A stretch of 5,405 nucleotides of DNA, taken from Pseudomonadota bacterium. Its GTDB lineage: Bacteria > Pseudomonadota > Alphaproteobacteria > Rhizobiales > Rhizobiaceae. A program made the translations under genes and the position numbers. Under the pieces are notes generated by a model that made no database searches, was not told the DNA's origin, and saw nothing but the letters and a program-made list of their open reading frames with translations. Positions 1-5,405 of this stretch are shown piece by piece; the stretch's first letter is position 1; each line of letters begins with the position of its first letter. Where the stretch lies: NCBI GenBank assembly GCA_023387715.1, contig JAEWHQ010000133.1:1-5405 (forward strand), read 5' to 3'.

Positions 1-1918
1 TTTTCATGCGCGTTGCTATGGGCTTTCCTTACGCGAGGAGAACCGCGAAGTGAAGGCGATCGAGTTCTATAATCTGCTTTCAAGCTTTGATTTCATGGCT
101 TCAACGCCAACATTGTTTAATGCCGGCACACGTCGTCCGCAGCTCTCTTCCTGCTTCCTGACCACTGTTCCGGATGATCTCGACGGTATTTTCAAAAGCG
201 TTAAAGACAATGCGCTGCTGGCTAAATATTCCGGCGGTCTGGGCAATGACTGGAGCCGTGTGCGCGGCCTTGGTGCACGCATTAAAGGCACCAATGGCGA
301 AAGTCAGGGGGTTGTGCCATTCCTGAAAGTTGCCAATGATACTGCCATTGCAGTTAATCAGGGCGGCAAGCGCAAGGGTGCTGTCTGCGCATATTTGGAA
401 ACATGGCATATCGACATCGAAGAGTTTTTGGATCTTCGTAAAAACACCGGTGATGACCGTCGTCGTACCCATGACATGAACACGGCCAACTGGGTGCCGG
501 ATCTGTTTATGGAACGCGTGGAAAAAGACGGCGACTGGACATTGTTCTCGCCGGATGAAACCCCTGATCTGCATGATCTTTATGGTCCGGCCTTTAAATA
601 TGCTTATGAAGCCTATGAGCAGAAAGCAGCTAAAGGCGGCATTAAAGTTTACCGCACTGTGAGAGCCAAAGACCTGTGGCGTCGTATGCTGACGATGCTG
701 TTTGAAACCGGCCATCCTTGGATCACCTTCAAAGACCCGTGCAATATCCGTTCGCCGCAGCAGCATGCTGGCGTGGTGCATTCATCCAATCTCTGCACCG
801 AAATTACGCTCAACACCTCGAATGATGAAGTTGCTGTTTGTAATCTGGGTTCTGTCAATCTGGCAGCGCACACAACACCGGAAGGTATCGATCAGGCACG
901 TCTGGAGCGCACTGTAGCAACCGCTATGCGTATGCTCGACAATGTGGTGGACATCAATTTCTACACGATTCCGGAAGCACGCCGCTCAAACCTGCGCCAC
1001 CGTCCGGTTGGTCTGGGTCTGATGGGCTTCCAGGATGCATTGCAGATTTTGCGTCTGCCTTATGCGTCGGATGAAGCGATCAAATTTGCCGATCAGAGCA
1101 TGGAAGCCATTTCCTATCATGCGATTTCTGCATCCGTTAATCTGGCGGCAGAACGTGGCAGCTATCAGAGCTATGAAGGTTCGCTTTGGTCAAAAGGCAT
1201 TTTGCCAATCGACTCTCTGCGTATGCTTTCTGATGCGCGTGCTCATAATAATTTAGAGAGCATGAAGCTCAATTATGACGAAACACTGGATTGGAATGCT
1301 CTACGCGAACGCGTCAAAACCGTTGGTATGCGCAACTCCAACTGTATGGCAATTGCTCCGACTGCAACTATTTCCAATATTTGCGGCGTGTCGCAGTCCA
1401 TCGAGCCCAGCTATCAGAACCTGTTTGTTAAATCGAACATGTCGGGTGACTTCACAGTGGTGAATGCCGGCCTTGTCCGTGATCTGAAAGCCCGCGGTCT
1501 GTGGGACGAAGTGATGATCTCTGATCTGAAATATTTCGACGGCAGCATCGGTCAGATCGATCGTATTCCGGATGATCTGAAAGCACTTTATGCAACGGCT
1601 TTTGAAATCGACACAGCATGGCTGATCGAAGCTGCAAGCCGTCGTCAGAAGTGGATTGATCAAGGGCAGTCTCTCAATCTTTATATCGCCAATCCAAGCG
1701 GTAAGAAGCTCGACGAATTGTATCGCCTTGCATGGTATCGCGGCCTGAAAACCACTTATTACCTGCGATCACGCTCTGCAACACATGTGGAAAAATCCAC
1801 ATTGAAGGGTACGGATGGCAAGCTGAATGCGGTGTCTGCCGCACCGATGCAGAGCATTCCGGCATCCGATGTGCGCTCTTGTTCTATTGATGATCCAACT
1901 TGTGAAGCTTGTCAGTAA
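1..1918 (+). CDS. nrdA: Ribonucleoside-diphosphate reductase large (alpha) subunit, 5'-truncated by window edge, with an apparent frameshift near position 23
   Basis: This is the catalytic subunit of class I ribonucleotide reductase, which reduces ribonucleotides to deoxyribonucleotides in the cytoplasm with NrdB as radical donor. About 638 C-terminal residues are visible; the N-terminus, where ATP-cone allosteric domains would lie, is outside the window. Counting the GTG codon at 50 as residue 1, the active site shows C35 (QLSSC), N247-x-C249-x-E251 (NLCTE) and C264. The C35-C249 distance of 214 equals that of E. coli C225-C439. C35 and C264 should be the redox pair and C249 the thiyl radical site. 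Y570-Y571 (TTYY) match the radical-transfer tyrosines, and the C-terminal C618-E-A-C621-Q is the shuttle cysteine pair. GTG at 50 is not the true start: conserved sequence continues upstream, first in this frame back to about 23 (LSLREENRE) and then in the next frame (FMRVAMG, 3-23). nrdB follows 89 bp downstream, probably in one operon. Family assignment is very secure; whether the gene is intact is not. Confidence 0.96.
   Translation, partial: FHARCYGLSLREENREVKAIEFYNLLSSFDFMASTPTLFNAGTRRPQLSSCFLTTVPDDLDGIFKSVKDNALLAKYSGGLGNDWSRVRGLGARIKGTNGESQGVVPFLKVANDTAIAVNQGGKRKGAVCAYLETWHIDIEEFLDLRKNTGDDRRRTHDMNTANWVPDLFMERVEKDGDWTLFSPDETPDLHDLYGPAFKYAYEAYEQKAAKGGIKVYRTVRAKDLWRRMLTMLFETGHPWITFKDPCNIRSPQQHAGVVHSSNLCTEITLNTSNDEVAVCNLGSVNLAAHTTPEGIDQARLERTVATAMRMLDNVVDINFYTIPEARRSNLRHRPVGLGLMGFQDALQILRLPYASDEAIKFADQSMEAISYHAISASVNLAAERGSYQSYEGSLWSKGILPIDSLRMLSDARAHNNLESMKLNYDETLDWNALRERVKTVGMRNSNCMAIAPTATISNICGVSQSIEPSYQNLFVKSNMSGDFTVVNAGLVRDLKARGLWDEVMISDLKYFDGSIGQIDRIPDDLKALYATAFEIDTAWLIEAASRRQKWIDQGQSLNLYIANPSGKKLDELYRLAWYRGLKTTYYLRSRSATHVEKSTLKGTDGKLNAVSAAPMQSIPASDVRSCSIDDPTCEACQ
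21..25 (+). other. Apparent -1 frameshift (single-base deletion) within nrdA
   Basis: Codons from position 3 to 23 read FMRVAMG, while codons from 23 onward in another frame read [10 protein letters not shown]. Joined, they give the conserved class I large-subunit segment of the type FMRVAMGL-x-L-x-E-x-NRE. Restoring one C, so that GGCTTTCC becomes GGCCTTTCC, puts both halves in one frame. Without it the upstream frame stops at the TGA at 51-53. A missed base in a short C run is the simplest cause; a true mutation is possible. No slippery heptamer typical of programmed -1 frameshifting is present. Confidence 0.85.
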
Positions 1919-1925
1919 TAGAAGT

Positions 1926-1954
1926 CGTTACCGGCCAGCATTTGGCCGGTAACG
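1926..1954 (+). other. Intercistronic hairpin between nrdA and nrdB
   Basis: A perfect 12-bp inverted repeat (1926-1937 CGTTACCGGCCA with 1943-1954) encloses a 5-nt loop and begins 7 nt after the nrdA stop codon. It is GC-rich and should be very stable in RNA. The next bases (GGCTGATATTGG) are not a U-run; a T-rich stretch appears only around 1971-1983. It therefore looks more like an mRNA-stabilising or processing hairpin, or a leaky terminator that tunes the nrdA to nrdB ratio, than a strong terminator. The stem is seen directly; the role is inferred. Confidence 0.7.
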
Positions 1955-1993
1955 GGCTGATATTGGTCACTTTTCTTTGTTTCATCCCTATTT

Positions 1994-2000
1994 GAAAGGG
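1994..2000 (+). promoter_or_regulatory. Ribosome binding site of nrdB
   Basis: GAAAGGG lies 7 nt before the ATG at 2008, a moderate Shine-Dalgarno match at good spacing. It supports this start over the internal Met46. No clear nrdB promoter of its own is visible in the 89-bp gap. Confidence 0.7.
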
Positions 2001-2007
2001 TTTTATA

Positions 2008-3132
2008 ATGTCTAATCTCAATTGGTCAGAGACCGAAAAGAACAGCACATCTGTCGCCTCAGAGGCAGATTTGTCTGCCGATGCAACGGGTCTGGGCTCG
2101 ATTGAGCGTAACGCGGCACGTGTAACGGTTGATGAAAAGCGCATGATCAATGCACGCGCTGACGTTAACCAGCTGCTGCCGCTGAAATATAAATGGGCAT
2201 GGGAAAAATATCTGGCCGGTTGTAACAATCACTGGATGCCGACTGAAGTTTCCATGCAGGCAGATATTGCACTGTGGAAATCCAAAGACGGCCTGACCGA
2301 CGATGAGCGTCTGATGCTCAAGCGTAACTTAGGTTTCTTCGCAGCATCCGAAAGTCTGGTTGCCAACAATATCGTGCTGGCGATTTACCGTCACCTGACC
2401 AACCCTGAATGCCGCCAATATTTGCTGCGTCAGGCGTTTGAAGAAGCCGTCCATACCCATACTTTCCAGTATATCGTGGAAAGTCTGGGGCTTGATGAAG
2501 GTGAATTGTTCAATATGTACCGTGAGGTGCCATCGATCACCGATAAGGCTGCATGGGCGCTCAATTACACCCGCAATCTGGACAATGCCGAATTTAAAAC
2601 CGGTACACCGGAAGCTGACCGTGACTTCCTGCGCGATCTGATTGCGTTCTATGTCGTGTTTGAAGGCATGTGGTTCTATACCGGTTTTGCGCAGCTTCTG
2701 TCTCTTGGCCGCCGCAACAAGATGGTGGGTATTGCCGAGCAATATCAGTACATCCTGCGTGATGAATCGATCCATATGAATTTTGGTATCGATGTTATCA
2801 ACCAGATCAAGCATGAGAACCCGCATCTCTGGACGAAAGAGTTTAGGCAAGAAGTGCGCGACATGTTGCGTGATGCGGCGGAACTGGAAGCAGCCTATGG
2901 CCGCGACACCATGCCGAACGGTTTGCTGGGGCTGAATGCTGCGCTTTGTGAGCAGTATATGCACTTCATCGCTAACCGTCGTTGTGCACAGCTGGGCTTG
3001 GAAGCCGTGTTCCCTGAAGCGGATAATCCGTTCCCTTGGATGTCGGAAACAATGGATCTGAAGAAGGAGAAAAACTTCTTTGAAACCCGTGTGATCGAAT
3101 ATCAAAATGGCGGCGCTTTGAGCTGGGATTGA
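2008..3132 (+). CDS. nrdB: Ribonucleoside-diphosphate reductase small (beta) subunit, class Ic type (no radical tyrosine)
   Basis: This 374-residue ferritin-like protein houses the dinuclear metal cofactor that generates the radical used by NrdA. The metal ligands are E115 (ASES), E146 and H149 (EEAVH), E219 (VVFE), and E253 and H256 (RDESIH). The position of the E. coli radical Tyr122 is F153 (HTHTF), and the first ligand is Glu rather than Asp. From memory of the Chlamydia trachomatis protein (E89, E120, H123, F127, E193, E227, H230), all seven positions are offset by exactly +26. That enzyme uses a Mn(IV)/Fe(III) centre in place of a tyrosyl radical, so the same is inferred here. W76 and Y365 near the C-terminus are candidate radical-relay residues, and the last residues form the NrdA-docking tail. 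The first 45 or so residues are a Ser/Ala/Asp/Glu-rich, probably flexible extension, which explains most of the extra length over Chlamydia. A bidirectional terminator follows. Family certain, subclass very likely. Confidence 0.97.
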   Translation: MSNLNWSETEKNSTSVASEADLSADATGLGSIERNAARVTVDEKRMINARADVNQLLPLKYKWAWEKYLAGCNNHWMPTEVSMQADIALWKSKDGLTDDERLMLKRNLGFFAASESLVANNIVLAIYRHLTNPECRQYLLRQAFEEAVHTHTFQYIVESLGLDEGELFNMYREVPSITDKAAWALNYTRNLDNAEFKTGTPEADRDFLRDLIAFYVVFEGMWFYTGFAQLLSLGRRNKMVGIAEQYQYILRDESIHMNFGIDVINQIKHENPHLWTKEFRQEVRDMLRDAAELEAAYGRDTMPNGLLGLNAALCEQYMHFIANRRCAQLGLEAVFPEADNPFPWMSETMDLKKEKNFFETRVIEYQNGGALSWD

Positions 3133-3158
3133 TATTTATCGATCTGATTTGAATAAAG

Positions 3159-3197
3159 AAAAGCCCCGCCGGTCAGTTGATCGGCGGGGCTTTTTTT
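3159..3197. terminator. Bidirectional rho-independent terminator between convergent nrdB and glutamate dehydrogenase genes
   Basis: An 11-bp GC-rich stem (3161-3171 AAGCCCCGCCG with 3182-3192) encloses a 10-nt loop, and flanking A/T bases extend the pairing. On the plus strand it ends in seven T (3191-3197) and lies 28 nt after the nrdB stop. Read on the minus strand the stem is followed by TTTTCTTTATTC and lies just past the dehydrogenase stop, so it can end both transcripts. The rest of the 3133-3227 gap shows nothing else. Confidence 0.95.
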
Positions 3198-3227
3198 GGT
3201 CAGACTTGTTCGTCTGTGGGAGGAATT

Positions 3228-4493
3228 TTAAGCAATAAAGTCGCTCTGGGTGCCGTGCGCTTCAATGGCCTGTGCCAAACGCAACAATGCGTGGACATAT
3301 GCACCGGTACGCAGTGAGAATTTTTTCTCTTTTGACAGTTCCCAGATTGCACGGCCTTCGCGTTCCATGATGCTCTGGAGGCGCTGATGGATTTCTTCCA
3401 AAGTCCAGTAATAGCCCTGCTTGTTTTGTACCCATTCAAAGTAAGAAACGGTTACACCACCGGCATTGGCCAGAATGTCAGGCAGAACAATTACGCCTTT
3501 TTTCGCCAGAATTTCATCAGCTTCAGCGGTCAGCGGGCCATTGGCCAGCTCGACAATCAGCTTGGCTTTGATGCTTTCAGCATTGCCTTCATGCACCATG
3601 TTTTCCATGGCTGACGGCACCAGAACATCACAATCAGCAGCCACCAGTTCAGCCGGTGTCATGGCCTTATGACCATGCTGACCAACAGTGGAAACAACCG
3701 ACTTGCCCTCAGCTTTGGCAGCAAAAAGGCTCGCCAAATTCAAGCCTTCATTACACTGAACTGCACCTTCCGAGTCGGAAACAGCGGTGATCTTGTGGCC
3801 GTCGGCGCTGAAAAGCCGTGCCATATGCTGACCGGCATTACCAAAGCCCTGAATAGCAACACGCAAATCACTGGCAAGACCCAAATCACCGGACAGGTGA
3901 CGCACGAGATAGTAGCCACCGCGTGCTGTTGCATCATCGCGGCCAAGCGAACCACCTAGCGCCAATGGCTTGCCGGTGATCACCGCCGGTGAGTGCTGAT
4001 CGACGATTTGTGAATATTCGTCAGCCATCCAACCCATGATCATGGAGTTGGTGTAGACGTCCGGCGCCGGAATATCACGGTCAGGGCCCAGAATATGGGC
4101 AAAAGCCTGAATATAAGCGCGGGACAGACGTTCCAGCTCAGCTTTGGACAATTTACGCGGATCAACCTGAATAGCACCCTTGCCACCGCCATAAGGCAGG
4201 TTCATCACGGCGCATTTGAAGGTCATCCAGAAAGCAAGCGTTTCAACTTCTTCAGCTGTTGCATCCGGATGGTAACGGATGCCGCCTTTGGTTGGGCCAC
4301 GGGTATCATCATAACGGCAGCGCCATGCAAGGAATGATTTGCGTGATCCGTCATCCATACGGATCATCAAACGTACTTTCATGGTCTCGCGCGCGAATTT
4401 TAATTTTTCGATCACATCCGCGTCGATATTAATATGGCTTGCAGCCTCATCCAGCCGCACTAATGCATTTTCAAGAAGATTGTCCCGTGACAC
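3228..4493 (-). CDS. gdhA: Glutamate dehydrogenase (Glu/Leu/Phe/Val dehydrogenase family)
   Basis: The enzyme catalyses the reversible reaction 2-oxoglutarate + NH4+ + NAD(P)H to L-glutamate and links nitrogen to carbon metabolism in the cytoplasm. The 421-residue length is usual for hexameric bacterial enzymes. The N-terminal substrate domain has K69 (TKGGIRYHP), K93 (TFKCAVMNLP), K105 (YGGGKGA) and D145 (IPAPDVYT). All four are offset by exactly -20 from K89, K113, K125 and D165 of the Clostridium symbiosum enzyme. The Rossmann domain begins near 210, with GFGNAG at 216-221 and the second strand ending in VSDSEG (238-243). The C-terminal part carries ILANAGGVTVSYFEWVQN. Start choice: GTG at 4493 has a good AAGGTGA site. 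An in-frame GTG at 4553 would add 20 residues, has no ribosome site, and is less likely. Coenzyme preference cannot be decided by eye. The gene is transcribed alone, convergent with nrdB and divergent from the phosphatase. Leucine or valine dehydrogenase is a less likely alternative, given length and motifs. Confidence 0.94.
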   Translation of the reverse strand: MSRDNLLENALVRLDEAASHINIDADVIEKLKFARETMKVRLMIRMDDGSRKSFLAWRCRYDDTRGPTKGGIRYHPDATAEEVETLAFWMTFKCAVMNLPYGGGKGAIQVDPRKLSKAELERLSRAYIQAFAHILGPDRDIPAPDVYTNSMIMGWMADEYSQIVDQHSPAVITGKPLALGGSLGRDDATARGGYYLVRHLSGDLGLASDLRVAIQGFGNAGQHMARLFSADGHKITAVSDSEGAVQCNEGLNLASLFAAKAEGKSVVSTVGQHGHKAMTPAELVAADCDVLVPSAMENMVHEGNAESIKAKLIVELANGPLTAEADEILAKKGVIVLPDILANAGGVTVSYFEWVQNKQGYYWTLEEIHQRLQSIMEREGRAIWELSKEKKFSLRTGAYVHALLRLAQAIEAHGTQSDFIA

Positions 4494-4497
4494 GAAA

Positions 4498-4504
4498 TCA
4501 CCTT
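4498..4504 (-). promoter_or_regulatory. Ribosome binding site that sets the glutamate dehydrogenase start
   Basis: On the minus strand AAGGTGA is followed by 4 nt and then the GTG at 4493. No comparable site precedes the in-frame GTG at 4553, where the preceding bases are a T-rich tract and TTGCGCAAAA. This fixes the 421-residue form. Confidence 0.75.
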
Positions 4505-4564
4505 TCTTGCGTATGGCGTTATGAAAATATATTTTTGGAACCCCTATATGCACTTTTGCGCAAC

Positions 4565-4603
4565 AAAAGAAAAGAAAAAAGGACAGTACTATTGTCCTAT
4601 TTT
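4565..4603 (-). promoter_or_regulatory. Hairpin with T-rich tract in the glutamate dehydrogenase leader (possible attenuator or operator)
   Basis: AGGACA (4580-4585) and TGTCCT (4593-4598) form a perfect 6-bp inverted repeat around a 7-nt centre. A-rich and T-rich flanks extend the pairing after one mismatch. On the minus strand the stem is directly followed by TTTTTTCTTTTCTTTTG, so it has the form of an intrinsic terminator 85 nt upstream of the dehydrogenase GTG. If the promoter lies upstream, this could be a leader attenuator; the dyad could equally be a repressor or activator site. The structure is visible; function is not established. The short stem makes it weak. Confidence 0.45.
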
Positions 4604-4655
4604 TTATTGTGAGTACTCATTTTTTAAATTTTTCTGAAACATTGTGTGATTTTCG

Positions 4656-4679
4656 CATCAGTTAAAATCATGACTGATG
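4656..4679. repeat. Inverted repeat CATCAGT-N10-ACTGATG
   Basis: Two perfect 7-bp arms (4656-4662 and 4673-4679) surround a 10-nt AT-rich centre; one wobble and one further pair extend them. The 24-bp span and centre spacing resemble a dimeric regulator site. I cannot tell which of the two divergent genes it would serve, and no specific regulator is recognised. Confidence 0.4.
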
Positions 4680-4698
4680 TGCGCCGGATTTAATCAAT

Positions 4699-4727
4699 CT
4701 GTCATGATTTATATAAAGTGCTGTCAC
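4699..4727 (+). promoter_or_regulatory. Candidate Pho box (PhoB binding site) upstream of alkaline phosphatase
   Basis: CTGTCAT at 4699-4705 and CTGTCAC at 4721-4727 match the half-site consensus of PhoB boxes. The classical box has half-sites 11 bp apart; these are 22 bp apart, exactly two periods, with an AT-rich, non-matching middle unit (TATATAA, 4710-4716). A weak -10-like AACAAT lies at 4739-4744, about where a PhoB-dependent promoter would need one. The site is upstream of a secreted phosphatase, a typical Pho regulon member, which strengthens the call. Confidence 0.6.
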
Positions 4728-4863
4728 AATCGCTGGCTAACAATTCTTCTGTACTCAGTATCCTCTCAAGGTCTTTACGACGATAACAATTGGCGTTTTT
4801 CCGGCATGCAAAGGGGCAGAACCAAAGATGGTTCCGATCGGTTGTCAGGGAAAACATCCGCTA

Positions 4864-4869
4864 AAGGGG
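4864..4869 (+). promoter_or_regulatory. Probable ribosome binding site of alkaline phosphatase
   Basis: AAGGGG (4864-4869, read as AAGGGG after CTA) precedes the ATG at 4882 by 12 nt, longer than the usual 5-9. An in-frame ATG at 4828 is also preceded by an AAGGGG, but that start would put an uncharged 18-residue stretch ahead of an otherwise standard signal peptide, so 4882 is preferred. Confidence 0.45.
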
Positions 4870-4881
4870 TTTGATAAAACC

Positions 4882-5405
4882 ATGCGTCATCTTGTTAAAT
4901 TACTGTCTGCCACCACAGTTCTGTCGGCTACGCTTTTGGCAACCGCATCGCAAGCTGCAACTGTTTATCCGCTTGACCGTGCAACGATTCTTGCTGGCTC
5001 GCCTTTTGATTTCAAAGTTGAATTCGACAATGTCGTCAAAGCAGATGATGTCAAAATCACCGTTAATGGCGAAGATTACAAAACTGTTTTCGGCAAAGAT
5101 GTTGAATTTATCGCGGCTGAAAAAGACTCTTCAGACAAAGAGCTGGGCTCGGCGGTCATCCTGCGCTCATTGGCTTTGCCCAAAGCCGGCGCATACACAA
5201 TTGAAGTGCAGGCCGGTAACGACAAGAAAAGCGTAACCTGGGATGTTTACGGTACATCCGATGCGCCTAAAGCAAAAAATGTCATCTTCCTTGTGGCTGA
5301 CGGTTTGTCTGTTGCCCACCGTACCGGTGCGCGTATTATGTCGAAAGGCATGACCGAAGGTAAAGCTGATGGTCGTCTCAACATGGATGATCTGCAATAC
5401 ATGGC
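4882..5405 (+). CDS. Secreted alkaline phosphatase, N-terminal part (runs off the window)
   Basis: The reading frame is open for 174 codons to the window end. Alkaline phosphatases hydrolyse phosphate monoesters in the periplasm or outside the cell to release phosphate. Residues 1-25 form a typical Sec signal peptide: R2 and K6, a hydrophobic core, and ASQA before a likely cut after A25. Residues 26-130 are beta-rich (FDFKVEFDNV, VKITVNG, GAYTIEV, SVTWDVYG) and resemble an Ig-like accessory region that precedes the catalytic domain in the longer bacterial members. The catalytic domain begins near 132 with KNVIFLVADGLS. D140 corresponds to the first metal-ligand Asp (E. coli PhoA D51), followed by HRTGARIMSKG. 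The nucleophilic serine and remaining metal ligands lie outside the window, so activity cannot be confirmed. The upstream Pho-box half-sites suggest induction in low phosphate. The gene is divergent from glutamate dehydrogenase. Another member of the alkaline phosphatase superfamily is possible but less likely. Confidence 0.85.
   Translation, partial: MRHLVKLLSATTVLSATLLATASQAATVYPLDRATILAGSPFDFKVEFDNVVKADDVKITVNGEDYKTVFGKDVEFIAAEKDSSDKELGSAVILRSLALPKAGAYTIEVQAGNDKKSVTWDVYGTSDAPKAKNVIFLVADGLSVAHRTGARIMSKGMTEGKADGRLNMDDLQYM

Larger units (their letters stand above)
4494..4881. other. Divergent intergenic regulatory region between glutamate dehydrogenase and alkaline phosphatase
   Basis: These 388 bp hold no believable gene. 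The dehydrogenase-proximal half (about 4510-4680) is strikingly AT-rich and contains a hairpin plus T-rich tract (4565-4603), the palindrome GAGTACTC (4611-4618) and a 7-bp dyad (4656-4679). The phosphatase-proximal half contains Pho-box half-sites (4699-4727) and then about 130 nt of leader in which I see no clear structure. No strong sigma-70 promoter stands out on either strand. Confidence 0.7.

Noticed and set aside
50..52. GTG as the true start of nrdA
   Set aside because: Conserved large-subunit sequence continues upstream of it to the window edge (across the frameshift), and the family needs a long N-terminal domain.
101..781. 226-codon open frame on the minus strand, antisense to nrdA
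   Set aside because: It lies wholly within the conserved catalytic part of nrdA, and its translation resembles no family I know. It is a frame shadow.
2470..2472. Y155 of NrdB as the radical tyrosine
   Set aside because: The radical Tyr sits four residues after the His ligand (H149); that position is F153. Y155 matches a non-radical tyrosine also present in the Chlamydia protein.
2329..3105. 258-codon open frame on the minus strand, antisense to nrdB
   Set aside because: The plus strand encodes all NrdB metal ligands through this stretch; the antisense frame is a by-product of codon bias.
4810..4850. Small dyad AACC-N6-GGTT in the phosphatase leader as a riboswitch or RNA element
   Set aside because: The arms are only 4 bp and there is no further structure, so it is expected by chance.
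4677..4874. 65-codon open frame upstream of the phosphatase, a possible leader peptide
   Set aside because: It starts with GTG, has no ribosome binding site and runs through the Pho-box half-sites, which would be promoter rather than transcript.
4871..5236. 121-codon plus-strand open frame starting just before the phosphatase
   Set aside because: It is out of frame with the phosphatase at 4882, which has a signal peptide and the alkaline phosphatase motif and stays open to the window end. The shadow protein is rich in basic residues and has no recognisable motif.

Overview
The window carries four chromosomal genes in a plain housekeeping layout. From left to right they are the 3' part of nrdA (+), nrdB (+), a glutamate dehydrogenase gene (-) and the 5' part of an alkaline phosphatase gene (+). 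The sequence shows no mobile element, CRISPR array, tRNA or rRNA. Moderate GC coding DNA, CTGTCAT-type Pho-box half-sites and the protein families suggest a Gram-negative bacterium. An alphaproteobacterium is my best guess, but the genus cannot be read from this sequence.

Positions 1-3132 encode the two subunits of a class I ribonucleotide reductase, which makes deoxyribonucleotides for DNA synthesis. The large subunit, NrdA, is cut by the left edge of the window. It also appears to contain a one-base deletion near position 23: the family sequence reads in one frame up to there and in the next frame afterwards. The small subunit, NrdB, has Phe instead of the radical Tyr and Glu instead of Asp as first metal ligand. 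This is the signature of class Ic (Chlamydia-type, Mn/Fe, tyrosyl-radical-free) enzymes, and all six metal ligands keep the spacing of the Chlamydia trachomatis protein. A 12-bp hairpin lies between the two genes.

Positions 3133-3227 separate the convergent nrdB and glutamate dehydrogenase genes and hold a strong terminator that can work in both directions. The dehydrogenase (3228-4493, minus strand) is complete and keeps the substrate-binding and catalytic residues of hexameric glutamate dehydrogenases. It links 2-oxoglutarate and ammonium to glutamate.

Positions 4494-4881 are a 388-bp divergent regulatory region, AT-rich in its dehydrogenase-proximal half. It holds a hairpin followed by a T-rich tract in the dehydrogenase leader orientation, a 7-bp dyad, and two Pho-box half-sites 22 bp apart upstream of the phosphatase. 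The phosphatase (4882 to the window end) starts with a Sec signal peptide, followed by a beta-rich N-terminal region and the first metal-binding motif of the alkaline phosphatase fold. Its catalytic serine lies beyond the window. The Pho half-sites fit induction by phosphate starvation.

I found no convincing undescribed multi-gene system. The points most worth a second look are the class Ic small subunit, the nrdA frameshift, the possible leader terminator before the dehydrogenase gene and the unusually spaced Pho box.
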